Assembly: GCA_036925085.1 (NCBI GenBank)
Contig: JAUPFP010000029.1
Coordinates: forward strand, 3,075,210-3,139,209
From: Brachycybe producta
Lineage: Eukaryota; Arthropoda; Diplopoda; Playtdesmida; Andrognathidae
Direction: 5' to 3'
Length of the DNA stretch: 64,000 nucleotides
The first letter of the stretch is position 1; the number at the start of each line of letters is the position of its first letter. The position numbers and the translations under genes were made by a program. Of this stretch, positions 12,108 through 23,979 are shown piece after piece. The notes below the pieces were generated by a model. The model was not told where the DNA came from. It ran no database searches and worked only from the letters and a program-made list of their open reading frames with translations.

Positions 12108-12500
12108 TAGGGCTCTTGATTTTTATGCAATATCATTTGCAAATGTTTCTCAATTTGTTACTGAATTGCCAATTATGAAGTAATCATCATCATCATTAGA
12201 GCAACTACAAATGAGGGACTGAGAATCATAGTGGTGTAGGTCAATAAAAATAAAAATTGAGTTACACCATGATTTCACATTCCAAAAAGCTGAATTTGTT
12301 AATAACATGAAACAAGTGCTGCCACCTAGTGAAAAATACTGTAAAAGACTTAACATTATTTAGTATCGTAGTATTATGAGTGTTGTCAGGATATAAAATC
12401 ATGGTGTAAGTCAATACTTATTTTTAGATACACCACTGATTCTCAGGTCTTTAAATATGCTTTTTCTAATCAAAAAGGCTGCTTAGAGGCTTTTGTGGAG
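12108..12500. mobile_element. hAT-type MITE, copy 2, interrupted by another MITE
   Basis: The left arm TAGGGCTCTTGATTTTTATG...TGTTTCTCAATTTG is clear at 12108-12180. It is broken at about 12214 by the element 12215-12450, after which the family's internal block CTTTTTCTAATCAAAAAGGC resumes (about 12460). The right arm is lost. Confidence 0.55.
12215..12450. mobile_element. MITE with about 60-bp inverted arms
   Basis: Left arm: GGGACTGAGAATCATAGTGG, then TGTAGGTCAATA...TTACACCATGATTT. Right arm reverse complement: AGACCTGAGAATCAGTGGTG...ACTTACACCATGATTT. The arms match over about 60 bp. It sits inside the hAT-type MITE at 12108-12500, so it is the younger insertion. Confidence 0.65.
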
Positions 12501-12504
12501 TCAA

Positions 12505-13305
12505 TTGCACACAGGAAATGAAGACATTCCTGTCTTCCAGACTGCCCTTGGAATGTATTGCATCCAACAGTTCTATTCCCGCTCTTCCAGTTCATGTCAA
12601 AGTTGATAAGTTTAGCACTAACAAACTTAACAAGCATTAGGAATACAAAGCCTTAAAGGTTCACTATTTCAAATGCCTTTGCAAAATCCAAAAATATTAA
12701 ATCAAAGCTCAAATTGTCTTGTACATCCGATGAATTTCAGTTTTTGAATACATTTTAAATTTTGTTTTTTAAATATAAAATTGTGGAAATGGTATTTATG
12801 ATCAATAATACCTTGTACAAGTAAAAATTCTTTTAAACCTTTTAGTATTGGAGAGAAGTTAGGGGAAAAAAAACAACCCAATTTTTGTGGTTCCTGTCAC
12901 TGAAAACTTCAATAAGTTATTTCTTTTCCAATTCTATACTACTATTCAGTAGTGGTGTTACATTGTAGTATAGATTTTTAGCTTTGTTTCAAAACATTCA
13001 TTTGCACTTAGACTGTTTTCTTTCAAGTAAGCTTTAAGTCTTCGTCAAACAAACTCAAGTCACACTCATTAGGAATTTGTCATTAATTAGAACCGAGCAC
13101 ATTCACTTTTATTTATGTACATGTATAAATTACAATAAAAAATAAACATGATATTCAAATCTATGAGACATAATATTGTTAGAACTTTCGAGTTTAGAAA
13201 TTTTGCAAGATATTTTAACAGAAATGTTGTTCCAATACAATAATATTTTTGAAAGTAAAATATAATGACAGAAGCTTTTATATAAATTTCAAAAATAATT
13301 ATTTC

Positions 13306-13342
<37 letters not shown>

Positions 13343-13512
13343 TATATTTGGTAAATTGTAGAAGATAAAAATAAACAATGGAAGTTTTGATATGATCTGT
13401 CACCTCCATACAGTGATTGCTAAATGCATTGTTACCTAAAATATATGCTTGGAAGAAGGGGTGGTGGGGAAAGCAAGTTTTTACTAAGTGATGATTTTCA
13501 ACATCCAATATA

Positions 13513-13557
<45 letters not shown>

Positions 13558-16190
13558 TATGTATTATTATTCTTAAGTCTTTCATGCAGGCTTTCCGAAA
13601 ATTGATTTTCTATAGTCTGGTTGGAGCTGTAAAAATGGTCTTACATCACAGGGTCACTTGAAGATACTTGCAATACCATTGGTTGCTTGTTGAATCCATT
13701 CTTTTCTCAAGTGCACATCTACGCCAGTTACACTTCACACATGTTTATACAAAAGAAAAGTTTTACCACTTATTTCTATTCTTAAAACTTTTTTTTTTAC
13801 CAAATTGTGACAGTGTTTGTAGATTTTTTTTTCTTTCTTATTTTTTGCAACAACAAAAAAATGGGGTTTTAAGTTTATTTGTTATAAGCTGTGTAAATAT
13901 AAAGAAAACTAAAGTTTAGATTATTCCCTGCTTTTGAAGCAACTTTAAAAAAAGAAAGATATTGAAAGTTGGTTAGAAGTATGCGACTGATTAAGCGATG
14001 AATTGAACAAATGCCATGGCAGAACTGGCGCCAAACTGAATAGCTTTGTCAATTTTTTTGGGCGTTTATTTAGTTTGGTGTTTTGTTTCATTTGAAACTG
14101 TGGAGTTTAATCTATTTGGCGTTTATTCATAGGCTAAATAGACAGTTCTTCATTCATTTAACCATTGAGTGTTACGCCTATAATCAACGCCTTAAGGTCA
14201 AAGCCATGAGGCCTTGTTCGCAACCTCTCAGGTAAATTACATACTTGGTCTTGGTCGTCATGGCAGACAGAGTTATCATTGCAACTGATGGAACCTTGTG
14301 GTACCTTGGTATCATGATCGATGCATCGAACGTGTTCCAGTATATATGTATAAGCTTATTTACATTATATATGAATGTGCAAAGTGAGAGCAACTGGAAC
14401 GAAGGAGGCTGTTTGTATTAGCTGACAAAGAATGGCTACTACAGGCAAAAATATGAAGAATTGCTGTTGGGTTTAGATTTTCAGGTTTATGACAATGCCA
14501 TTTCGCGTGCTGCCCTCGGACTATTGTCTCATTGCTACAGACTTTTTATGAAGAGTTTTTTTTTTCAAATATAAAACATTCAAATTTAAATTGATAGCAT
14601 TGCGGCTGCTATTTGAAAGATATTTCCTGACTTTTTTCTCTGATGAAAGTCAAAAAATTCAGAGATAAAAGTGAGTTAACCATTTGTTAACCACATAATT
14701 GTTTATCCTAGCATGTGATTTAAATTGGAAAGACAAAACTTGAATGGGGTTTTTTTTTTCTTCTTCTCGCAAAGACATGTAAATATGGAAATAGATCCAA
14801 ATAATTTGTGAATATTGATTCAGCTGTTTTCTTTATTAGTAAATGGTGGTACATTCTTAGATCTCACTGTGTGTGCATCTTCTTTTTTCTATCTTGAAAT
14901 TTAGATATACAATAATATATTTTTTGTTTACATTTGTGTGGATTTTTTTTTTGGGGGGGGGGGGATGTACGGATGTGTGTATGCTCTGTTAGCCACATGT
15001 TTTTTTCAAATGGTCTTATCATGTTCTTATATTCAAATGAATACAAGTACACAAAGAGTATATGTAGGTTCCTTTAAATGTTATGGACACATATTTACCA
15101 TACTTGTCAGTATAGCCCAGCTATTTATACAACACTTAGATTTTTTTTTGTTATAGTTTTGTGAACGGAAAAAAATGTTTGCTTTTGACATTGTACCGCA
15201 ACAAAAATATTTTTTAAAAAAAAATTTGCTCCACGATAATATGTTTGTGGGTGTAGTAAACATAGGCTATTGGGTTCTACATGATTCGTGCACTTGTCAT
15301 ATATTATCACGTTTGAACTTTTTGCATGATGTTTCAACATTGAAAAACACCCTATTGAAGAGTACAGCTTATGTGAAAAACTCATACTTTACCTTTTCTT
15401 ACCGCAAATTGTGAAAATAGATATGAAAAGTGCTTCAAATGTATGAATTTCATTTTTTTTAAAATTATAACTAATTAACTGCTGCATGTAATTAATTAGG
15501 AGTTTTTTTTTTGCATTTGCAAGTTACTTTGTTCTTGTGTAGCATACGAAAAAAAAATGGCGTCTCTTTAATTTTTTTTCATTGTAGAACTTGACTCGAA
15601 GCGATTTTTCCTTATACCTAGTACACACACCTGATAATTTAAATGCATTTAAATAATAAACGTGTTCTAAAGAGCCCCCTGTGAAGGACAAACAAAAAAT
15701 ATATCGAATTCAATTTATTCAGTTAATAATCTGATAATATTGAGTTAATACTTAAATATAAATATATAAACTATTGACAAAATATTGATTTAGTATTTCA
15801 ATTTAAAATATTAAAAATAATAGTCAATTTTTATTTGGTTCGTATGTCCTTAACTGGATTTCGTATAAATTTACCTAAACACATTTAATTTGAATTCATT
15901 TAACTCGTGTGTAATTATAAGTAGACCTTTGTTGCTTGTGCAACAAAATTCTAAAAATGAAATATTAAAAATAACTCATTTTTCCAGTTTGATTTTCACT
16001 AAGAGTCCACTCTTCTACATATGTTTAGTGCATCTTATGAAAAGTGTCCACTTATACTTGTGTAGTCTCGAACAAGGGTTCACTAATACCACATCGTAAG
16101 TTTTCATTTATTAATACTGTTAAGAGCCTGGATACATTGTTTAGTTCAAAATTTCTCCGAATGTAGGCGCTGCGATCGTTGTTGATTGAA
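12505..16190. other. AT-rich DNA, no gene identified
   Basis: Microsatellites at 13310-13553. The stretch 13960-14530 is less AT-rich and could be an old element or exon, but no protein family is recognised in any frame. A T-run/G-run junction is at about 14941-14965. Confidence 0.5.
13310..13553. repeat. Paired (GA)n and (CT)n microsatellites
   Basis: (GA)n at 13310-13339 and (CT)n at 13515-13553 are complementary runs about 175 bp apart, so the segment could fold back. Nothing else is recognised between them. Confidence 0.8.
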
Positions 16191-16194
16191 AAAC

Positions 16195-16880
16195 GGTTTT
16201 TTAACGTTTTTTTTCCCGGTTCCAAGTCACATAATAATTAATAGAAAAATAATTTCGCGTGTTAATCTTATAAAAAGGAAACATTGTGAAGCCAATAGAT
16301 TAATGCACGTGCTAATTACTATGTGATTGTTCTAAGTCGTTTTTAATGGGAGTTCTTCAAATGTTTGGGTGACGGTTTTTTGCTCCTATGGGACTTAACA
16401 TGGAGTTAAAAAAACGATCAATTTTAAATGTTATTTAAAAATAGAAAGCCCTTTTAAAATTTAGAAAAAAGGAATAATCCTGAAGGCAATAAACACGTGT
16501 AAGTACGTGCTAGTTTTTCTGATTGCTCTAAATTATTTTTAATGAGAGTTCTCTTAACTTTTGTTGGACGGTGTTTTAGTCCTATAGGACTTAACATGGA
16601 GTTAAAAAACGTACGATTTTAAACGTTATTAAAAAATGGAAGGACCTTTTCAAAATTTATAAAAACGAAACATCGTGAAGCCAATACATGAAAGTATGTG
16701 CTAAATATTTTGTTATTATTCTAAATCGTTTTTAACGAGAGATTTTCAAATGTTTGTGGGACGGTTTTGAGGCCAATGGGATTTAACATGGGGTTAAAAA
16801 AACGAACGACTTTGAACCTTGTTTAAAAATAGAAGGACCTTTTCAAAATTTATATACATCGAGCACATGAAGAACAATAC
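16195..16880. repeat. Tandem repeat of about 197 bp, 3 to 3.5 copies
   Basis: The landmark CTTAACATGG(A/G)GTTAAAAAA occurs at 16394, 16590 and 16792, and GAAACAT(T/C)GTGAAGCCAATA-like blocks lie at about 16279, 16470 (diverged) and 16669. The period is 196-202 bp. Copies are diverged but collinear. The array ends at about 16850, where AAAATTTATA runs into unrelated DNA. Confidence 0.8.
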
Positions 16881-16884
16881 TTTT

Positions 16885-18600
16885 TATTGCATTTTGCGCT
16901 TTACTGTATTTTAATTGAACGATTGTGAGGCGATTTCTTGCAGTTTTAGTAACACCCTATAGTAACACTCATTTGCCTGGTTGTCGTCTGCTCAAAACAA
17001 AAAGATGGCGGTGTATCTAGGCTCTTAAGTACTTCTTGAATAATGATTTGCTATTAGGTAAGGTTTGTTAGAGTAAAAAAGTCGTTTGTAAGTGTGTGAT
17101 TTGAGTTGTTATTGGAGTCATTGTAGTATAGGCTCTCTCTTTCTTCAAGACTCTTCTAACTTTTTATTTCCATTTATAAAAAGAACCTTGAATATCACAA
17201 TTGTGGTCTTAGCTGGAAAGGAAATAAGCTTTAGGATTCTTTTTTTTTATAAAGGTTAAGCATTACTTAGACGTAATGTTAAAGCACATTTCCGCCATTT
17301 TTGTTTGTAGCACGCATCAGCTGTTCCATTGAAATATTTGGAATCTCATTGATTTTATTCCTAGAAACTGCAATAATGTACAAGAAAAAAAAGGTCTAGT
17401 TCTGGATAGCATAATACTATTATCTATTTTAATTTTTTTCAAAAAATCATACAAATAGTTTTAAACATAGTTTTTTTTTAAACTACATATTATTAACATT
17501 TGTCATAATGGAATTAATAGCTTGAATCTGGTGAAAACTACATGAAACAATGAGAATAGTACTGTTTGTTCTGCATTTTATAAGCGGCATGCAATTGAAA
17601 GTGTTTTAGAAACTAGACTAGTAGAGTAAGACTATCATTTAAGATTATTTTCATTTTATCTTTAAAAATAAAATTTATATGGCAATTGATTGGTTCAAAT
17701 TGAAAAGACAAAAAAAAATTAATAGGGAATTTGAAGTCTGAAATATAATTTATATTATTTTAATGTGAAATTTACTCGTCTAGGTTTCTCGGTTGTTCTT
17801 TATTTGTAATATATTGTTAAAAATATGATGAAATGTAAGTACATTAATAATGTATTTTATATTTCTGCATTATTGTTCTTTATAAATTAATGAGATTCTA
17901 ATAAATTGAATACAATAAAGTAGGTTTTTTTTTCAGCTAAGAAACAGAAAGAATGATAGACATTTCATTTTGTGAAATACTTGTCTGTTAAAAAAAAATG
18001 TCTATACCTCTGTTAGATTTTGATTGATTTGATATTAAATTTAATAATCAATACCATTTTATATATTAATAATGCATCTTCATAAAAAAAACACTTGCTG
18101 GGTTTTCGTTTCTTCTCTATATTTCGTGATAGATATTTTTCTATTGTTACATTTTATATATAATATTGTTGCAATAATAATACAGGGTTCTTTTCTTATG
18201 TTTGAAATTAATAAATCGAACTATAGTCGGCAGGTGACTTTTATTTTGTTCTAAAAATAGATTATTTTATTGTCAAAATTACCTGTTCAACTAAAATCGA
18301 TTTTAATATTCGATCTCAAAGTCATTTTAAATGAGAGAGAGAGAGAGAGCCACATGTAGATAATTGAAATGTAGGCTACATACAGTGGGTTTAATAAGTA
18401 TCATAAGTTCATAACTATGATTGTCATATTTGTGCAGAAATATATTTCATTTAATATATAATATAATATCATGTGGTCAATAAAATTGTCTACATTGATT
18501 CAAAAAATCAATATAAATAATCTAGTTTTGCATTTTTAAAAAAAATAATTTGTATGTACTATAAATGGAAGAACATCAATCAATATTATATTGCTTTAAT
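16885..18600. other. AT-rich DNA, no gene seen
   Basis: Apart from the half palindromic repeat (17590-17740) and a short GA run at about 18334, nothing is recognised. Confidence 0.55.
17590..17740. repeat. Palindromic repeat family, left half
   Basis: TTGAAAGTGTTTTAGAAACT and ATCTTTAAAAATAAAATTTA match the left arm; the right arm is missing. Confidence 0.5.
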
Positions 18601-18604
18601 TTGT

Positions 18605-19129
18605 TTAAGGTGGCTGAATAGATATTTATTTCCATTTCGTTCCAGTGGCTAATGCTGAGCTTCGTAGATGTCTCTGAAAACTTTGAACGCAAAAACGTCA
18701 AGTGAATGTTTTTTTTTAGAAACAACATTACGAAAAAGTTCATATTGTTTTCAAAACTAGAATGGGAAATAAATTATGCTAAAAGTTTTTTCATGGCAAT
18801 ACCTTAACAAATAAACATTTTATAGCAGTTTGTTTCGCTCTTTTTCAAACTGTCATAAAAAGTTTATTTTTAAAGATATCATTATCCTGAAAAAATTTTT
18901 TTAGCATGATCTCCAACTATTCTAGTTTATAAAACATTTGTAATTTTTTCGTAATGTGTTTCTCTTGAAAAACGTTCACTCGAAAAACATAAATTTTCTC
19001 AAAAGCGCGGGGGTATATTGAAGAAACCTCCTATAGAACATACTAGCCACTGCAGTGGCGCTACCCGGGTTGGGGGGGGGGGGGCGAGAGGGAGACAAAA
19101 ACAAAAAATTGTCTATTCAGCCACCTTAA
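18605..19129. mobile_element. TTAA-flanked element with 14-bp terminal inverted repeats
   Basis: TTAA (18605-18608) followed by GGTGGCTGAATAGA, and at the other end TCTATTCAGCCACC followed by TTAA (19126-19129): perfect 14-bp TIRs and a TTAA duplication, as in piggyBac- or Kolobok-type transposons. It is non-autonomous. A copy of the palindromic repeat family (about 18715-18960) and a G-run (about 19070-19084) lie inside it. Confidence 0.75.
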
Positions 19130-22100
19130 TGTTTGGAAACGTTTAAATTTTTTTTTGCAAAGTATAAAAATTATCTTAAAACCCATTGAAAACAATGGCG
19201 TGGGGACACATTTCAGAAATGAAAGAAAATCATTTGGTGGGCCACATAAAATTTTTCAGTGGGCCGCTTGTTTTCGATCTCTTTTGTTAGATATAGTAAT
19301 AAACCACCAAATACTCTGAAAATGCACTCTATCTATTAAAGTACATCATCATGTTTTTTTTTTGCTTAAAAGCATCTTGTTGGCTGACTTGAGTGATTTG
19401 AAAAAGCGTTGTAGGTGGTCCGTTTTTCATGAAAGGTGGTGGTGGTGGTTGTTGTTGTTACGTTTGTCAGATGATGGACCTCCTATTGTGTCCTAACATT
19501 TACACCTATTTATTTGTGTACTGTAGGTTGTAAACTCTACAATACACTATTCTATTTTTAAGAAGGTGAGAGCTTTCAATGTATTGATAAGACTAACCAT
19601 TGCTAAGGTCATCTTCACAAACATATAAACGGTTTTTTTTTAATTATAGATTTTTTTCTTCTATTTGCTTATAAGATTTTTACAGATTGAATACAATGTA
19701 TAAAGGAATGGATCACACATGCAGAAAAAAAATTAAGTGTCGGATTCTTAATGATTGCTAAATTTAATAGGATGATGTATTAAAAAAAAGTTGATGAGTT
19801 TAGCACTAGCTTTATCTTAGCTATATTTAAGAATACGATCCTAAGGGCTAAACGTGTGCATATTTCTGATCTTGAAAGGAGAAGAAGAAAAAAAATCCTA
19901 TTTTCGTAAAACGTGATCTGAGACACTTTAAGTTACACCTTAATAAACACCATTTATTTATGGATGGCCAAATTTGTTGCTTATAAGCAACTTCAGGTTA
20001 AAATCAATAATTTGAAATTTACATAAACATTTAATGTTTAAATATAAATTTTTCTTCAAAAAAAAAAAGCTAAAAATTGCATATTTGAAGTAAAACTTAC
20101 TCGAGGTTTTTAATATTGTGGAAAAGAGAAATTTTCTTCAAAGTTTGCCTAAACTGACTACTGTAAGGCATGTGACAATTGTCAATTAGCTTCTAAGTTA
20201 AAACTGGGTACAAAAATAGGCAATTAGCCTAAATATTTAAAGTTTTTCATTGGAACCTACCACTTAATTACCGTAATACAGAAAAATGAAAATGGATAAC
20301 ATAATTTAATTCCCATAGGTATTTTACTATCATTGGAGAAAATTAGTTAACTTGCATAATTAATTAATAGCTTATCTACAAAGGCTCTAATTTAGTATGA
20401 AATTTGCAAAGTTGCTTGCGTGCTTTTAAAGCAATGTACAGAATAAACAAAACAACAAGTAAATTTACATATTGTTATTAAAACCATTATGTAAATTGCA
20501 GATCTGTGTAAGTTATTGATGGCACCATTTAGTATATTGCTTAAAATGCCAGTCTCTGTGCAGATTTACTAGAAAATTGATGGTAATTACACAATAACTA
20601 GTGAATTTGCAGAAAGACTGGAAATTCTATGTTTGTTGTAACATATACTTGTTGAGTAAGATTGAAAATGACAGGGAGAAAGATAATTGGTTGTAAGAAG
20701 AGTTATTTCATTTGTCATTTGGTCAATCTGTGGTTGTCCCTGGGGTTTAATAAATTAATAATTTATATAAAAGTGGAACCAGTTGTAAATATTTCAGGCG
20801 TAGAATTTACTTTTATTTATTTTATTTTTTCCGCATATTTATTCAAACAGTTAACCGAAATATTATTGAAAGATAATTTAATTAGGTTTGATGTAAAGGG
20901 TCCTTTTCATATTTAAATCTCTTGACAAAAACAGGATTATGTTTTTCGTGTAATTTGCATTTCTTATTCAGTGAATATGCCGACAAAACTTCAAATTGTT
21001 GGTAGATAATCAATTTTTTTTCTCTCTCTGCTTCTTTCGATGTGAAAGTTTATTAAAAAAAATTTTTTTCGAAGGCTTAAGATAAAATTTAATAAGTTGT
21101 TTGCTATTAGAAAAAAAAATATTCTTATGAAACATGACATCATCTATATGATCATAATTAAGAGACCTTTTTAATAATAAATATAAAAATTCTTGTCGAT
21201 ATTTGTGGTATATGTTTTCTATTTAAATTTGAATTTTAATAATTACTTTGCAAACCGATCAGATGGCCCTATGGCAGAGGATCAATTTAATTCAAAAGCT
21301 GTATAAGAAATGCATTCTTGAATTAGTATGTCACATTTTAAAGTGTTACTGATTATATTTCTAAAAAAAATCTCATTATTCTACAATGAAATCAATTTAT
21401 TTAAGAAATTACATATTGTGTACCACCAGTTGAGTATTATTCTTAATGATTTTTAAGTCAAAACTAGTGCTAAACTTATCAACTTTTACATGAATTTCAT
21501 GAAACTTCCTATCAAAAGCTCATGAGTTTAGCATTACCTTTAACTTAGCAATCATTAATAATTATAATTAAACCTTTTAAAGCCTGTTATACACCTACAA
21601 TTTTTACTTGCATTTTTGTGTCAATTAAATGATGAATGTTTTAGTCAATGATTTGGTACATAAAATGTATAAATATTTATCAATCGGCGGTTGTACACTT
21701 GTAAAAAAAAAAGTATTCGAACATTTTTACTTAAATTATGTGCGCAGAACAGTGCGTAGTGTGACAGTTTATCGTATATCTAACCTTGTGACCTTCCAGA
21801 CAAGAGAATTGGGGAGAGGTGTGCTAAATATGTTGCAGAGCGCATCGTATATATTTTTGTAAATAACATAAGAATAATGCTGATCCTGAAAAAAGCGTTC
21901 TAGTAGATAATGTGATCATTTAAGAAAAATAGAACATCTTCTAAATTAATGCAACTTTTAACAAATAATTTAAGATTCACGTCGTTATACACATGCAATG
22001 TCACATTTATACATTTATTTAAGACATAATTGATGGTGTATAATGGGCGTAATGCTAGGTTTCACCTATATTATTCTGATCATAAGCAATTTTAGACAGA

Positions 22101-23639
22101 AAAGTCATTGTTAGAAAATAGAAAAATAATTTGGTTGACTAACAAAATAAACGTTTTTATGATATTGTAATTTGAAAGATACCGCACTACACTTTAAAAA
22201 AAGGTAGAAAAATAACTGAAAATTGGTCTTTTACAAACTTAAATGAAACATACCAATTTTTTCTGGTGTTTGTTTTTGGTAACTACGAAGAACTTAATGC
22301 AATAAAGCATTTTCAATCTGCAGTAAAACGTTTATTTTTTGAAAATTATTGTCATGAAAATAGTGTTTCATGATCTCTAGATTGTAGATTCTAACAAAAT
22401 TTGAATTTATTCAAAACAAGAAATCGTTTTCTATAAGAAGGGGGAGTATAAATGGTGTAACCCTAGGGGATAATGATGAAATCTCTTGACTTAATACTAT
22501 TGCCATAAACATAGATGGAAAACCTAAAGTCATGGATTTTAATGAGACTTTGTATGTTTTTCTCTGCTAGAAATGTATGGTGTTATGGATGTGTACGGTT
22601 TTTTTCAGTGGTGGTATTTATTGATCAGGTGACTGAAAATACAACAATTACATGCATACATTTAGTTTACGGATTTTCTGTCACAAAACATTTTTTGAGA
22701 GGAATAAACATAATACTTTCTAGAAATAAAATACAAACAAAATCGATAAAAAAAAACAAGCATATCTTTATTGTATATAATAAAAAAAAATTAGAATTGT
22801 CATAAGTTTGACAGCACATGTACTTAAAAAGTCACTCATCAATCAGTCGACTCCAATACGTACATTTTAATATAAAATAATTGTCTTTCAATAGACTTAC
22901 AGCACGATTTGCATATTGAAATTTCGCCTAGCTTTTCCTAATTTTTTTAATACTTCATAATTCATAAATTCAGTTGTGTGTAAAAATGCTTGTTTGTTTT
23001 TTTCTCAGAAAAGTTTATATCTTAACATTTTAACGATTTCTCGTTTTATAATTAATGATCAAAGTTTAAAACAAACAAAAATGATTTTATAGTTTTTTTA
23101 TTTTGTTAAATTGGAAATCTAAGGTTTTGTTTACATTGGCAAAGTTAATAATTAACTATTTTTTTATCTGAGAAATTGATCATTTGATATTATCCAGACA
23201 AAGCTATTTAATTCTAGATAAACGTCAACAATTTAAATAAGGTATAAAAGGCAAATTAGGCAATAATTAATTACTAAGTTTTTTTTTTATTTCATTTCAC
23301 TGTAAATCAATTTAGACTTTATTAATTTGTTTATTTGAAGTAGCCATGGTTGTCCAAAGCTGATTGCAAAACTATAAATGCTTGAATTGATGCATTCAGG
23401 GTCAGTAACCACTAGTCGAACTAGGTAGTTGCCTAGGGCGTCATCATTTGGAGGACGCCAAAATGGTAGCATGCAAAATTAACCCAACTCATTTAGGTAA
23501 CTAGATTGTAGAATATGCAAACATTCACATCAATGGTGGTGCCATTCACAAGTGTAGAGAGATTCATTTAGAAACTTATTTGCATCTACTTGTGGAAGGT
23601 CAAATTGGGTTGCGATGCATGCGAGTTGCCTATTGCGCC
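19130..23639. other. AT-rich DNA, no gene seen
   Basis: Partial pieces of the palindromic repeat at about 22150-22400 and of a dispersed GCTTAAAATGC-type repeat at about 20470-20650; a (GGT)n run at about 19436. No coding support. Confidence 0.5.
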
Positions 23640-23725
23640 ATGTAGAGAGTTTGTTATAGGGCACCACACAGGGAGTTTGCCTAATGTGCCATGTAGGGAG
23701 TTTGCCTAGGGCGCCAAATATTGCA
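23640..23725. repeat. Three tandem 25-bp units
   Basis: The block (gcgcc/gcacc/gtgcc)-A-(T/C)-(G/A)-TAG/CAG-GGAGTTTGCCTA repeats three times with minor changes (GTGCCATGTAGGGAGTTTGC is the cleanest). It follows GTTGCCTAGGGCGTCATC at 23430, a related motif. Confidence 0.55.
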
Positions 23726-23759
23726 GCTAGTTCTGTTGGGACGATTTCAATTTGACAAG

Positions 23760-23975
23760 GATGTCTGAGAGTTAAGTGTCGATATATCTCCTCCTATGCA
23801 GGCTCTACATATGGGATCTCACATCACAAGACAATTGAAAATAAAGAAGTAGGGAGCCTGTGTAAGAGGACAATATCGACACTTCTATCGAATTGTTAGT
23901 AGTGCCGTGTGATAAGCCTCGCTGACAAAGGGCTGAAGCTCTCGAGCTGAAAGCTAATAAAATAGGAATTTTTTT
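23760..23975. mobile_element. Unclassified retroelement-like remnant
   Basis: GTGTGATAAGCCTCGCTGAC then AAAGGGCTGAAGCTCTCGAG and CTGAAAGCTAATAAAATAG resembles the 3' region of Penelope-like elements (a small hairpin followed by a GAAAG...AATAAA text). Only a resemblance; no coding part is left. Confidence 0.2.
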
Positions 23976-23979
23976 AAAA

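Noticed and set aside
23915..23960. Possible hammerhead ribozyme (CTGAAGCTCTCGAGCTGAAAG)
   Set aside because: It has CTGA and GAAA around a small stem, but the conserved CUGANGA core is broken and flanking helices I and III are not evident.
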